From DATJFH01 sp035495815 (GTDB lineage Bacteria > Acidobacteriota > Terriglobia > Bryobacterales > Bryobacteraceae), in the NCBI GenBank assembly GCA_035495815.1, contig DATJFH010000199.1:1-24043 (forward strand): a stretch of 24,043 nucleotides of DNA. The letters are read 5' to 3'. The notes below the pieces were generated by a model, which did no database searches, had not been told where the DNA came from, and was given only the letters and a program-made list of their open reading frames with translations. This document shows, piece by piece, positions 7,370 to 12,926 of the stretch. The stretch's first letter is position 1; each line of letters begins with the position of its first letter. The position numbers and the translations under genes are program-made.

Positions 7370-7795
7370 TCAAATTTCCCAATTGGGCACAAAGGCGTCG
7401 TGTTTTTCCGTCCAGGCTCGCAGGAGATCGGCGAACGTGGTGTGGTCGACGACATCCGAGACGGCGTCATCCACGCGGCGCCACAACTCTTCAAACGGCG
7501 AATCGGCGCGACGCTTCGAACGGGATTTCCCGTTCTGGCCTCCCTCGAAAAAGCGGTACACCTCACCGATCGTGATGAGGCTGGCGGGCTTGGCCAGCAG
7601 GTATCCGCCTTCGGCGCCGCGGCGGGATTCGACGAACCCTCCCTGTTTCAGGCTGGCGAGGATGAGTTCCAGGAACTTTTGCGGAATGCGCTGCCTTTGG
7701 GCGATGTCGGCGATCTTGACCGGCTGGCCGGGAGGTTGGGAAGAGAGGTCGAAGATCGCGTGCAAGGCATAATCGCCCTTAACGGAAATGTTCAT
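7370..7795 (-). CDS. Rrf2-family transcriptional regulator (CymR-like)
   Basis: This 141-aa winged-helix regulator has the Rrf2 pattern: MNISVKGDYALHAIFDL at the N terminus, the recognition region around residues 30-50 (IAQRQRIPQKFLELIL) and the wing RRGAEGGYLLAKP at about 58-70. The protein contains no cysteine at all, so it cannot carry an IscR- or NsrR-type Fe-S cluster. That matches the CymR type, which senses cysteine status through CysK. Since cysK follows 12 bp downstream, autoregulation of an rrf2-cysK operon is the natural inference. Overlapping inverted repeats just upstream (7810-7834) fit an operator. The label CymR is not given as a symbol because the match is by type and context only. 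Confidence 0.9.
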   Translation of the reverse strand: MNISVKGDYALHAIFDLSSQPPGQPVKIADIAQRQRIPQKFLELILASLKQGGFVESRRGAEGGYLLAKPASLITIGEVYRFFEGGQNGKSRSKRRADSPFEELWRRVDDAVSDVVDHTTFADLLRAWTEKHDAFVPNWEI

Positions 7796-7809
7796 TCCAC
7801 TTCGAAGCC

Positions 7810-7834
7810 AATCTCCTGTCTCTTACTAGAGATT
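7810..7834. promoter_or_regulatory. candidate operator (nested inverted repeats) upstream of rrf2-cysK
   Basis: Two perfect dyads share this site: AATCTC (7810-7815) with GAGATT (7829-7834), and TCTCT (7819-7823) with AGAGA (7828-7832) around TACT. They overlap the -10 box and transcription start region of the minus-strand promoter, 15 bp before the rrf2 ATG. Binding by the Rrf2 protein is inferred. Confidence 0.55.
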
Positions 7835-7859
7835 AGATAAAAGTCTGGACGGGAGTCAA
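7832..7859 (-). promoter_or_regulatory. promoter of rrf2-cysK
   Basis: On the minus strand TTGACT (7854-7859) and TCTAAT (7832-7837) are 16 nt apart, upstream of the rrf2 start at 7795. The nested dyads overlap the -10. Confidence 0.55.
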
Positions 7860-7867
7860 GGAGGCCC

Positions 7868-7916
7868 AAAACAAAAGCCGCGCAGACCTTGCAAACGCAA
7901 GAGCCTGCGCGGCTTT
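7868..7916 (-). terminator. Rho-independent terminator of the 46-aa secreted protein gene
   Basis: AAAGCCGCGCAG (7874-7885) pairs perfectly with CTGCGCGGCTTT (7905-7916), a 12-bp stem. An inner stem CTTGC/GCAAG adds to it. On the minus strand it is followed by a TTTTGTTTT-type run. It lies 20 bp after the stop at 7937. Confidence 0.92.
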
Positions 7917-7936
7917 GAAACGTTGAGAAAAGAGAA

Positions 7937-8077
7937 CTACTTCTTCTCGTCGTCGCTCTTCTTCTTCTTTCCCTTCTTCTTTCCTTCTTTCTTGGGCGGA
8001 TCGTTCTGCGCGAAGGAAACGGAAACTGCGCCCATGACGAGCGACAGGCCGAGCATCAAGGTCATCAACTTTCTCAT
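7937..8077 (-). CDS. 46-aa secreted lysine-rich mini-protein
   Basis: This short gene encodes 46 residues. The first 24 form a clear signal peptide: a positive start MRK, a hydrophobic core LMTLMLGLSLVMGAVSV, and SFAQ at the likely cleavage site. The mature part is only about 22 residues and extremely lysine-rich (DPPKKEGKKKGKKKK, then SDDEKK), so it would be a strongly basic periplasmic or secreted peptide. I recall similar 'FAQ + lysine tail' small proteins in acidobacterial genomes, function unknown. GGAG lies about 13 nt before the ATG. The gene is a complete unit: upstream leader with a perfect palindrome (8108-8125) and a strong terminator just downstream. A different, longer frame over the same bases has no such logic and is rejected. 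Confidence 0.78.
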   Translation of the reverse strand: MRKLMTLMLGLSLVMGAVSVSFAQNDPPKKEGKKKGKKKKSDDEKK

Positions 8078-8107
8078 GTTTGTTTGAGTTCTCCTTTTGA
8101 AATTTTC

Positions 8108-8125
8108 GGACGAACTGTTTCGTCC
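8108..8125. repeat. perfect inverted repeat in the leader of the 46-aa gene
   Basis: GGACGAA-CTGT-TTCGTCC is a perfect 7-bp dyad with a 4-nt loop, about 30 nt upstream of the ATG at 8077. It could be an operator or a leader hairpin near the ribosome binding site. Confidence 0.6.
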
Positions 8126-8326
8126 TGGGTATGATCATCGCAAGGCCAGATGAACGATGCCTTAAGTCCCAATTAAAATCGCTTCATTAAATTTTCAACC
8201 CCCCGCCACGCGGTCACGATGCCTTTAAAAAATACATAAGAACTTTGTATGCTGTTGGTTAGGGCTGACATATTTGCCCACCACCATCATGAGGGTCTTA
8301 GGGTGAAGTGCTATTTTTAGGGCGCA

Positions 8327-8542
8327 ATGAACAAATCCGACCTTGCCACCAGGCTGGCCCGGAGGACCCGTCTTTCGAAGGCGGAGGCCGCCGACCAACT
8401 CGACCGGGTGATACACCAGATCGTCACGCGGCTGCGCCAGGGACAACCGGCTGCCCTTCCGGGTCTGGGCAGGTTCTGCCCGGGGGCGAAATGGAGCTTC
8501 CGGTTCGACCACCCGGCGGGGGGAGGCAAACGTGGCGAATAA
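8327..8542 (+). CDS. short HU/IHF-like DNA-binding protein
   Basis: This 71-aa protein starts like an HU subunit: MNKSDLATRLARRTRLSKAEAADQLDRVI matches helices 1-2, and 'IVTRLRQGQPAALPGLGRF' matches the end of helix 2 and the first beta strand (HU consensus G..V.L.GFG.F). After residue 55 the usual DNA-embracing beta arm and last helix are replaced by a short tail (KWSFRFDHPAGGGKRGE). About 20 residues are missing compared with HU (about 90 aa). It may still dimerise but probably cannot wrap DNA in the standard way. A TATTTT -10-like box lies 9 nt before the ATG. The last 11 bp overlap the downstream TIR gene, so the two are translationally coupled. Confidence 0.8.
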   Translation: MNKSDLATRLARRTRLSKAEAADQLDRVIHQIVTRLRQGQPAALPGLGRFCPGAKWSFRFDHPAGGGKRGE

Positions 8543-9095
8543 GTCCTCATCCAGGGACCAGATTGCCCGGCTGGTGCGCAAGTGCCTGGAGGAGGGTCAG
8601 AGCGTGGACATTGACGGGCTGGGGGTGTTTCGCGGGGACGGGGCGGGCGGCTACCAATTCATCGCGCAGGCGGTTCCTACGATCTTTCTGGCCTACGTGG
8701 AGGAGGACCGCTGTCTGGCGGACCGGCTGTTCGGGGAACTCGAGGGGCAGGGTTTTTCGCCTTGGCTGGACCGGCGGAAGCTGTTGCCGGGGCAGAACTG
8801 GCCACGCGCCATCGAGGAAGCGATCGAGACCTCCGACTTCTTCATCGCCTGTTTCTCACGCCGGTCGGTGCGGAAGAAAGGGGCGTTTCAGTCGGAGATC
8901 CGCTACGCGCTCGATTGCGCGCGGCGGATACCGCTCGATGAAGCCTTCGTGATCCCGGTGCGGCTGGACGAGTGCCGTGTCCCGTGGGTGATCCGGCGGC
9001 AGCTTCAATATATCGATCTGTTTCCGGACTGGAACCGCGGGCTGCGGCGGATCGTGGGGACGATCCAGAGGCAGATGCGCAGGCGGCTGGTTTGA
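8532..9095 (+). CDS. TIR-domain protein with an N-terminal HU-like segment
   Basis: This 187-aa protein has two parts. Residues 8-43 (IARLVRKCLEEGQSVDIDGLGVF, then RGDGAGGYQF) resemble helix 2 and the first strands of HU, echoing the gene upstream. Residues 49-180 form a TIR domain: TIFLAYVEEDRCLADRL (first strand and helix), GFSPWLDRRKLLPGQNW (BB-loop region, 74-90), the SDFFIACFS strand (101-109), and QSEIRYAL, whose Glu122 is at the position of the catalytic glutamate of TIR NADases. Bacterial TIR proteins often consume NAD+ or make signalling nucleotides in phage defence; that role is only inferred here. The start is GTG at 8532 with GGAGG six bases upstream. It overlaps the HU-like gene by 11 bp. 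No effector-partner gene is recognised next to it. Confidence 0.85.
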   Translation: MANKSSSRDQIARLVRKCLEEGQSVDIDGLGVFRGDGAGGYQFIAQAVPTIFLAYVEEDRCLADRLFGELEGQGFSPWLDRRKLLPGQNWPRAIEEAIETSDFFIACFSRRSVRKKGAFQSEIRYALDCARRIPLDEAFVIPVRLDECRVPWVIRRQLQYIDLFPDWNRGLRRIVGTIQRQMRRRLV

Positions 9096-9144
9096 GGCGG
9101 GGGAGGCCGGTGTCGGCGCTGGGGGGAGAGGGCGATGCTGCGGG

Positions 9145-9564
9145 CTACTTGCGAACTTTCTCCAGGCGCTTTTTTACTTCGGCGGCGTCCTTGGCGTCGG
9201 GGGCTAATTCCAGGTACTTTGCGTAGGCTTCGGCGGCTGCCTTTTTGTCGTGCTGCTTTTCTTTGGCTTCACCGAGACGGAGGTAGGCTTCGGCGAGCGT
9301 ACCGTCCCACTTGGTGGCCTCGCTATAGCGCTGGGCCGCTGCCCGGTAGGAACCTTTCTTGAAATAGTAATTACCGACCTTCAGCTCCTTGGCGGCCTGC
9401 AGGGGATTGAAGGAGTACTCCTTGGGGACGAGCGACTCGTCCTCTTCCGGAGGGGCCTGCTCCTGATGCTGCTGGGGCGGCGGGGAATTTTCCTTCCTGG
9501 CCGGAGGCTGCTGCGCGCCTGCCGCCAGGACTAAAGCCAGCGGCAGAATCCATCTCCGTGACAT
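9145..9564 (-). CDS. secreted TPR-repeat protein
   Basis: This 139-aa protein has a signal peptide (MSRRWILPLALVLAAGAQQ) and no lipobox cysteine. A proline/glutamine/glutamate-rich linker follows to about residue 48. Then come about two TPR hairpins: KELKVGNYYFKKGSYRAAAQRY near 60-81 and AEAYLRLGEAKEKQHDKKAAAEAYAKYLEL near 91-120. It is probably a periplasmic adaptor similar to the YfiO/BamD-like or Tol-associated TPR proteins, though too short to assign. It ends 49 bp from the TIR gene (convergent) and starts 44 bp from uvrC (divergent). A TATACT box at 9571-9576 lies 6 nt before the ATG, with no Shine-Dalgarno sequence, so the message may be leaderless. Confidence 0.8.
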   Translation of the reverse strand: MSRRWILPLALVLAAGAQQPPARKENSPPPQQHQEQAPPEEDESLVPKEYSFNPLQAAKELKVGNYYFKKGSYRAAAQRYSEATKWDGTLAEAYLRLGEAKEKQHDKKAAAEAYAKYLELAPDAKDAAEVKKRLEKVRK

Positions 9565-9570
9565 AATTCA

Positions 9571-9576
9571 AGTATA
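9571..9576 (-). promoter_or_regulatory. TATACT -10 box directly upstream of the TPR gene
   Basis: Minus-strand TATACT is followed by 6 nt and then the ATG at 9564. The embedded GTATAC is palindromic and could also serve uvrC on the other strand. No good -35 is visible. Confidence 0.45.
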
Positions 9577-9580
9577 CGGC

Positions 9581-9596
9581 AGGGTTTCCAAGCCCT
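9581..9596. promoter_or_regulatory. imperfect palindrome between the TPR gene and uvrC
   Basis: AGGGTTTCCAAGCCCT is symmetric at 6 of 8 pairs (AGGG/CCCT and TT/AA). It lies between the divergent TPR gene and uvrC, 12 bp before the uvrC ATG. It is a candidate repressor site, possibly for an SOS regulator, but no factor can be named. Confidence 0.35.
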
Positions 9597-9608
9597 ACCT
9601 GTCCCTCC

Positions 9609-11420
9609 ATGGAGATCCGAGAAAAAGCGGCTCAGTTGCCTGCCAGCCCGGGCGTGTATCTGTACAAAGACGGGCAGGGCAAGGTGATCTACGTGGGCAA
9701 GGCCAAGAGCCTGCGGTCCCGGGTGCGCAGCTACTTCTCCGACGACCGGCTGGCCGACGCGAAGACGGATACCCTCGTCTCGGAAGCGCGCGACGTCGAC
9801 TACATCCTGGTGGACAACGAGAAGGAGGCGCTGGCGCTCGAGAACAACCTGATCAAGCAGTGGAAGCCGCGGTTCAACATTCTGCTGCGGGACGACAAGA
9901 CATATCCCTATATCAAGCTGACGCGCGAGAAGTATCCGCGGGTTTACGTGACGCGCCGGCTGCGCAAGGACGGGTCGAGCTACTACGGCCCTTATTTTCC
10001 CGGGAACCTGGCGCACCGGCTGGTCCATTTCATACACCGGCATTTTCTGGTGCCGTCCTGCAAGGTGGACCTGACGCGCTATCATCCCAAGCCCTGCCTG
10101 CAATACCATATTCACCGCTGTCTCGGTCCTTGCGTGGAAGGTCTGACGACGGACGAAAGCTACGCGGGCGCGGTGCGCGATGTGCGGCTCTTTCTGGAAG
10201 GCCGGCACGCCGACCTTTCGCGCGAGCTCCGAAAGCGCATACAGGGGGCGTCGGACCAGATGCGCTTCGAAGAGGCGGCCGGGCTGCGCGATCTGCTGGT
10301 GACGGTGGAGGAGATGGAGGAGCGGCAGAAGATGGCGGCCGCCAGTGGCAACGATACCGACATCTTCGCCGGGTATGCCGAGCCGCCGCTGGTGGCCGTA
10401 AATCTGTTCCACCTGCGCAACGGACGCATCGTGGACCGGCGCGAGTTCTTCTGGGAGGACCAGCAGAGTTTCGACGAGCCGGTGTTCTACAGCGCGTTGA
10501 TCAAACAGATCTACCTGGAGCAGGATTATGTGCCGTCGACGATTCACGTGCCCGTGGACTTCGAAGACCGGGAGGCGCTGGAGGAGCTGCTCTCGGAGAA
10601 GCGGAACCGGCGGATCGAGATACACACGCCGCAGCGCGGGCAGAAGAAGGCGCTGCTGGAGCTTGCGGCCACCAACGCGAAACACAGCTTCGACGCGCGA
10701 TTCCGGGTGATGAAGCCCTCATCGCGAGCGATCCAGGAAGCGCTTCAGGACACGCTCGGGCTGCCGGAGCCGCCGAAGCGGATCGAGTGCTTCGACATTT
10801 CCCACATCCAGGGCACCGACAAGGTCGCCAGCATGGTGGTGTGGGAGGACGGCCGGATGAAAAAATCCGATTACCGCAAGTTCATCATCCGGACGGTGGC
10901 CGGCAACGACGATTTCGCGAGTATCCGGGAGGTGGTGACGCGGCGCTACGGAAGGCTGCAGGAAGAGAATGCGCCAATGCCGGGGCTGACGCTGATCGAC
11001 GGCGGGCTGGGGCAGCTTCACGCGGCGGCGGAGGCGCTCGAATCGCTGGGGATCATCAACCAGCCGCTGGCTTCGATCGCCAAGCGCGAGGAACTGATCT
11101 ACGTGCTCGGCCAGGAGAACGAGCCGATCGGGCTCGACCGCTATTCGCCGATTCTGCACCTGGTGCAGACCATCCGCGACGAGGCGCACCGGTTCGCGGT
11201 GACGTTCCACCGGACGCGGCGCAACGCCGAGCGGCTGACGTCGGAGCTGCACAAGATCCCGGGGGTAGGGGAGAGGACGGTGCAGAAACTGCTGCGTACG
11301 TTCGGCAGCCTGGAGAGGGTGAGGCAGGCGACGGAGGAGTCCCTGGCGGGGGTGATCGGTCCGGCGGCGGCGCGGCGGGTTCGGACGAGCCTGGCGGCCG
11401 GGGTGGAGGTTGGACGGTAG
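9609..11420 (+). CDS. uvrC: excinuclease ABC subunit C
   Basis: UvrC (603 aa) makes both incisions beside a DNA lesion in UvrABC nucleotide excision repair. The GIY-YIG nuclease domain is at about 13-92 (GVYLYKDGQGKVIYVGKAKSLR). Four cysteines at 151, 163, 171 and 175 match the Fe-S ligands described for E. coli UvrC. A UVR (UvrB-binding) motif lies at about 203-240. The RNase H-like 5'-incision domain carries the acidic residues in CFDISH and LIDGG. Tandem helix-hairpin-helix motifs close the protein (IPGVGERTVQKLLRTFG onward). No Shine-Dalgarno sequence precedes the ATG, but the N terminus matches the family. The last few residues and the stop lie at a probable deletion junction with the convergent cupin gene. 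Confidence 0.96.
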   Translation: MEIREKAAQLPASPGVYLYKDGQGKVIYVGKAKSLRSRVRSYFSDDRLADAKTDTLVSEARDVDYILVDNEKEALALENNLIKQWKPRFNILLRDDKTYPYIKLTREKYPRVYVTRRLRKDGSSYYGPYFPGNLAHRLVHFIHRHFLVPSCKVDLTRYHPKPCLQYHIHRCLGPCVEGLTTDESYAGAVRDVRLFLEGRHADLSRELRKRIQGASDQMRFEEAAGLRDLLVTVEEMEERQKMAAASGNDTDIFAGYAEPPLVAVNLFHLRNGRIVDRREFFWEDQQSFDEPVFYSALIKQIYLEQDYVPSTIHVPVDFEDREALEELLSEKRNRRIEIHTPQRGQKKALLELAATNAKHSFDARFRVMKPSSRAIQEALQDTLGLPEPPKRIECFDISHIQGTDKVASMVVWEDGRMKKSDYRKFIIRTVAGNDDFASIREVVTRRYGRLQEENAPMPGLTLIDGGLGQLHAAAEALESLGIINQPLASIAKREELIYVLGQENEPIGLDRYSPILHLVQTIRDEAHRFAVTFHRTRRNAERLTSELHKIPGVGERTVQKLLRTFGSLERVRQATEESLAGVIGPAAARRVRTSLAAGVEVGR

Positions 11421-11974
11421 CGGGCGGTCCCGCGTCCGCCGTTGAGAGCCGGCGCGGGCCGCAGCAGCTCCTTGTCGAGGCGCATGGTGATGAAGACGGG
11501 CTTGGGGTCGAGGGGAGCGCCGGCGCGGTCGTCGCCGAGGTCGAAGTTGTCGTACTTACCCTTGACGCTACCGACGGCGATATTCATCCACTCGGTAGGC
11601 TTGTCGGTGGGATTGTAGATGGCGTGCGAGCGTCCCATGCGGCAGGGCGCGCCCGCGGGGCCCTGGAGAGAGGCGGTGCGGCCGTCGATGGTGAACTGGG
11701 CCTCGTTGTCGAAGATGACGAACATCTCTTCCATCTGGTTGTGATAGTGATGGCCGATACCGCCTTTGGGCGGCAGCACCCCGCGGTGCAGGAAGATCAG
11801 ATTGGTGTTCAGGGAGGAGGCGTCGAACAGGCCCATATAGTGCAGCTCGCCGGCTCCGCCGTGGACGTGCGGCGCTTTGCGGTACCGGGACGGATCGTTG
11901 TGGGCGATCCGTTTTTCGAGCGGCTCGCGGGCAAGGAGGGGTAGGACTGCCAGCAGAACGCAGAAGAGTCTCAT
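11141..11974 (-). CDS. cupin-domain protein, 3'-truncated, reading into antisense uvrC
   Basis: The 277-aa reading frame starts with a signal-like segment (MRLFCVLLAVLPLLA). A cupin domain at about 60-145 has metal ligands in GIGHHYHNQMEEMFV (His75, His76, His78, Glu82) and a later His117. Homologs I recall from Acidobacteriota continue after 'TMRLDKELLRP...GGRGTARYR' into a second cupin domain. Here that block ends at residue 187, exactly at the uvrC stop, and the remaining 90 residues are antisense of uvrC, arginine- and serine-rich without fold features. I therefore see it as a gene that lost its second half; it could still yield a one-cupin protein. The ATG at 11974 is chosen for the signal peptide. 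TAGAAT lies 7 nt upstream and there is no Shine-Dalgarno sequence. An upstream in-frame start at 12088 is rejected. Confidence 0.7.
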   Translation of the reverse strand: MRLFCVLLAVLPLLAREPLEKRIAHNDPSRYRKAPHVHGGAGELHYMGLFDASSLNTNLIFLHRGVLPPKGGIGHHYHNQMEEMFVIFDNEAQFTIDGRTASLQGPAGAPCRMGRSHAIYNPTDKPTEWMNIAVGSVKGKYDNFDLGDDRAGAPLDPKPVFITMRLDKELLRPAPALNGGRGTARYRPTSTPAARLVRTRRAAAGPITPARDSSVACLTLSRLPNVRSSFCTVLSPTPGILCSSDVSRSALRRVRWNVTANRCASSRMVCTRCRIGE

Positions 11975-11981
11975 GTTTTCG

Positions 11982-11987
11982 ATTCTA
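11982..11987 (-). promoter_or_regulatory. TAGAAT -10 box close to the cupin start
   Basis: Minus-strand TAGAAT lies 7 nt before the ATG at 11974, which fits a leaderless transcript. No -35 is evident. Confidence 0.35.
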
Positions 11988-12003
11988 GTCGTTATGGAGC
12001 GGA

Positions 12004-12043
12004 ATCGCCCCGGCCATGACCCGCCGGCCATCACCGGGGCGAT
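12004..12043. repeat. strong hairpin between the HpcH/HpaI aldolase and cupin genes
   Basis: ATCGCCCCGG (12004-12013) pairs perfectly with CCGGGGCGAT (12034-12043). The inner part can extend the stem (ATGGCC with GGTCAT on the minus strand) around a 4-nt loop. No T-run follows on either strand, so it is not a standard terminator. It may be a processing or stability element, or a Rho-assisted stop after the aldolase gene. Confidence 0.6.
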
Positions 12044-12057
12044 ATGCGCAACGAAAG

Positions 12058-12906
12058 TTACACGAGGGCGCTGGGCTGCCGCACCCACTTTTTGCCCTTG
12101 CTCTCCGCGATCGACTCCATCTCCTTCACATACGCCGACGCCTGCGTCAGCACATGATGCAAGTCGTTGCCGATGCTGATGAACGTGAAGCCCTTCTCCA
12201 GAAACTCGCCCACGCGGGCCGTGCCGAACAGGAACAGGCCCAGAATCACGCCGTTCTTATTGGCGGCTTCCACCAGCGACTGCGTGGCCGCGCCCAACTC
12301 CGTGGACGTATACATGTGGGGGAACTCGTAGGTCTCGTACAGCCCCATCGACATGCAGAGATCGTTCTGACCGAGGAACAGGATGTCGACGCCCGGCACG
12401 GCGGCGATTTCGGCGATGTTCCGGATGCAGGACGCCGTCTCCACCTGCAGCGCGACGATGATGTTCTCGTTGGCCTTGCCGACGTAGCCGAGCAGCCCGG
12501 CCTTGTTGGTGCTGCGCTGCGGGAAGTAGACCGAGCGGGTGCCGGCGGTCGGATAGCGGGCGCAACTGACGGCCTGCCGGGCTTCCTCGGCGGTATTGAT
12601 ATAGGGGATCAGGACTCCATCGGCGCCGAGGTCGAGGGCCTGCTGGATGCCGCCGCGGTCGTGATAGCCCGCGACCCGCACCATCGATTTCGCTCCGCCG
12701 CTGCCGATGGCGCACAGCATCGTCGACAACTTCTCATGATCCATGGGTCCGTGCTGTGTATCGACCAGCAGCCAGTCGTATCCGCTGTGCGCGAGCTGCT
12801 CGACCAGGGTCGGGCTGTGCGAGTTGATGAACAGGCCCATCTTCGGCGCGCCTTGGCGCAATTGTGTCTTGAATTCAGCCCCTGTCAGGGGGGCGGCGTT
12901 TGCCAT
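12058..12906 (-). CDS. HpcH/HpaI-family (2-keto-3-deoxy acid) aldolase
   Basis: This 282-aa class II pyruvate aldolase belongs to the HpcH/HpaI family, which splits 2-keto-3-deoxy-sugar acids or 4-hydroxy-2-oxo acids into pyruvate and an aldehyde using a divalent metal. His52 in DTQHGPMD is the catalytic base position, Arg77 in MVRVAG binds the keto acid, and Glu156 (QVETASC) and Asp182 (GQNDLCMSMG) are the metal ligands. The TIM-barrel core is complete. The ATG at 12906 has AAGGAG nine bases upstream. The gene lies 20 bp downstream of the O-antigen-ligase gene and may be cotranscribed. A TATACT box inside the 3' end of that gene (12951-12956) could drive it separately. The natural substrate is not determinable. 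Confidence 0.9.
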   Translation of the reverse strand: MANAAPLTGAEFKTQLRQGAPKMGLFINSHSPTLVEQLAHSGYDWLLVDTQHGPMDHEKLSTMLCAIGSGGAKSMVRVAGYHDRGGIQQALDLGADGVLIPYINTAEEARQAVSCARYPTAGTRSVYFPQRSTNKAGLLGYVGKANENIIVALQVETASCIRNIAEIAAVPGVDILFLGQNDLCMSMGLYETYEFPHMYTSTELGAATQSLVEAANKNGVILGLFLFGTARVGEFLEKGFTFISIGNDLHHVLTQASAYVKEMESIAESKGKKWVRQPSALV

Positions 12907-12926
12907 GCCAGATGACTCCTTACAGT

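Noticed and set aside
7920..8010. CTTCTT-rich tract as a tandem repeat
   Set aside because: It is explained by consecutive lysine codons of the 46-aa protein on the minus strand.
7833..8138. 101-codon minus-strand frame overlapping the 46-aa gene
   Set aside because: It reads the lysine-rich region in another frame, runs past the terminator hairpin and lacks a signal peptide. The 46-aa frame has all gene hallmarks.
9860..11944. 694-codon plus-strand frame crossing uvrC and the cupin gene
   Set aside because: Composition is Gly/Ala/Arg-heavy with no domain. It is an out-of-frame shadow of uvrC that continues antisense through the cupin.
11975..12088. Upstream extension of the cupin gene to 12088
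   Set aside because: It runs through a strong intergenic hairpin and into the aldolase end. The signal peptide begins at 11974.
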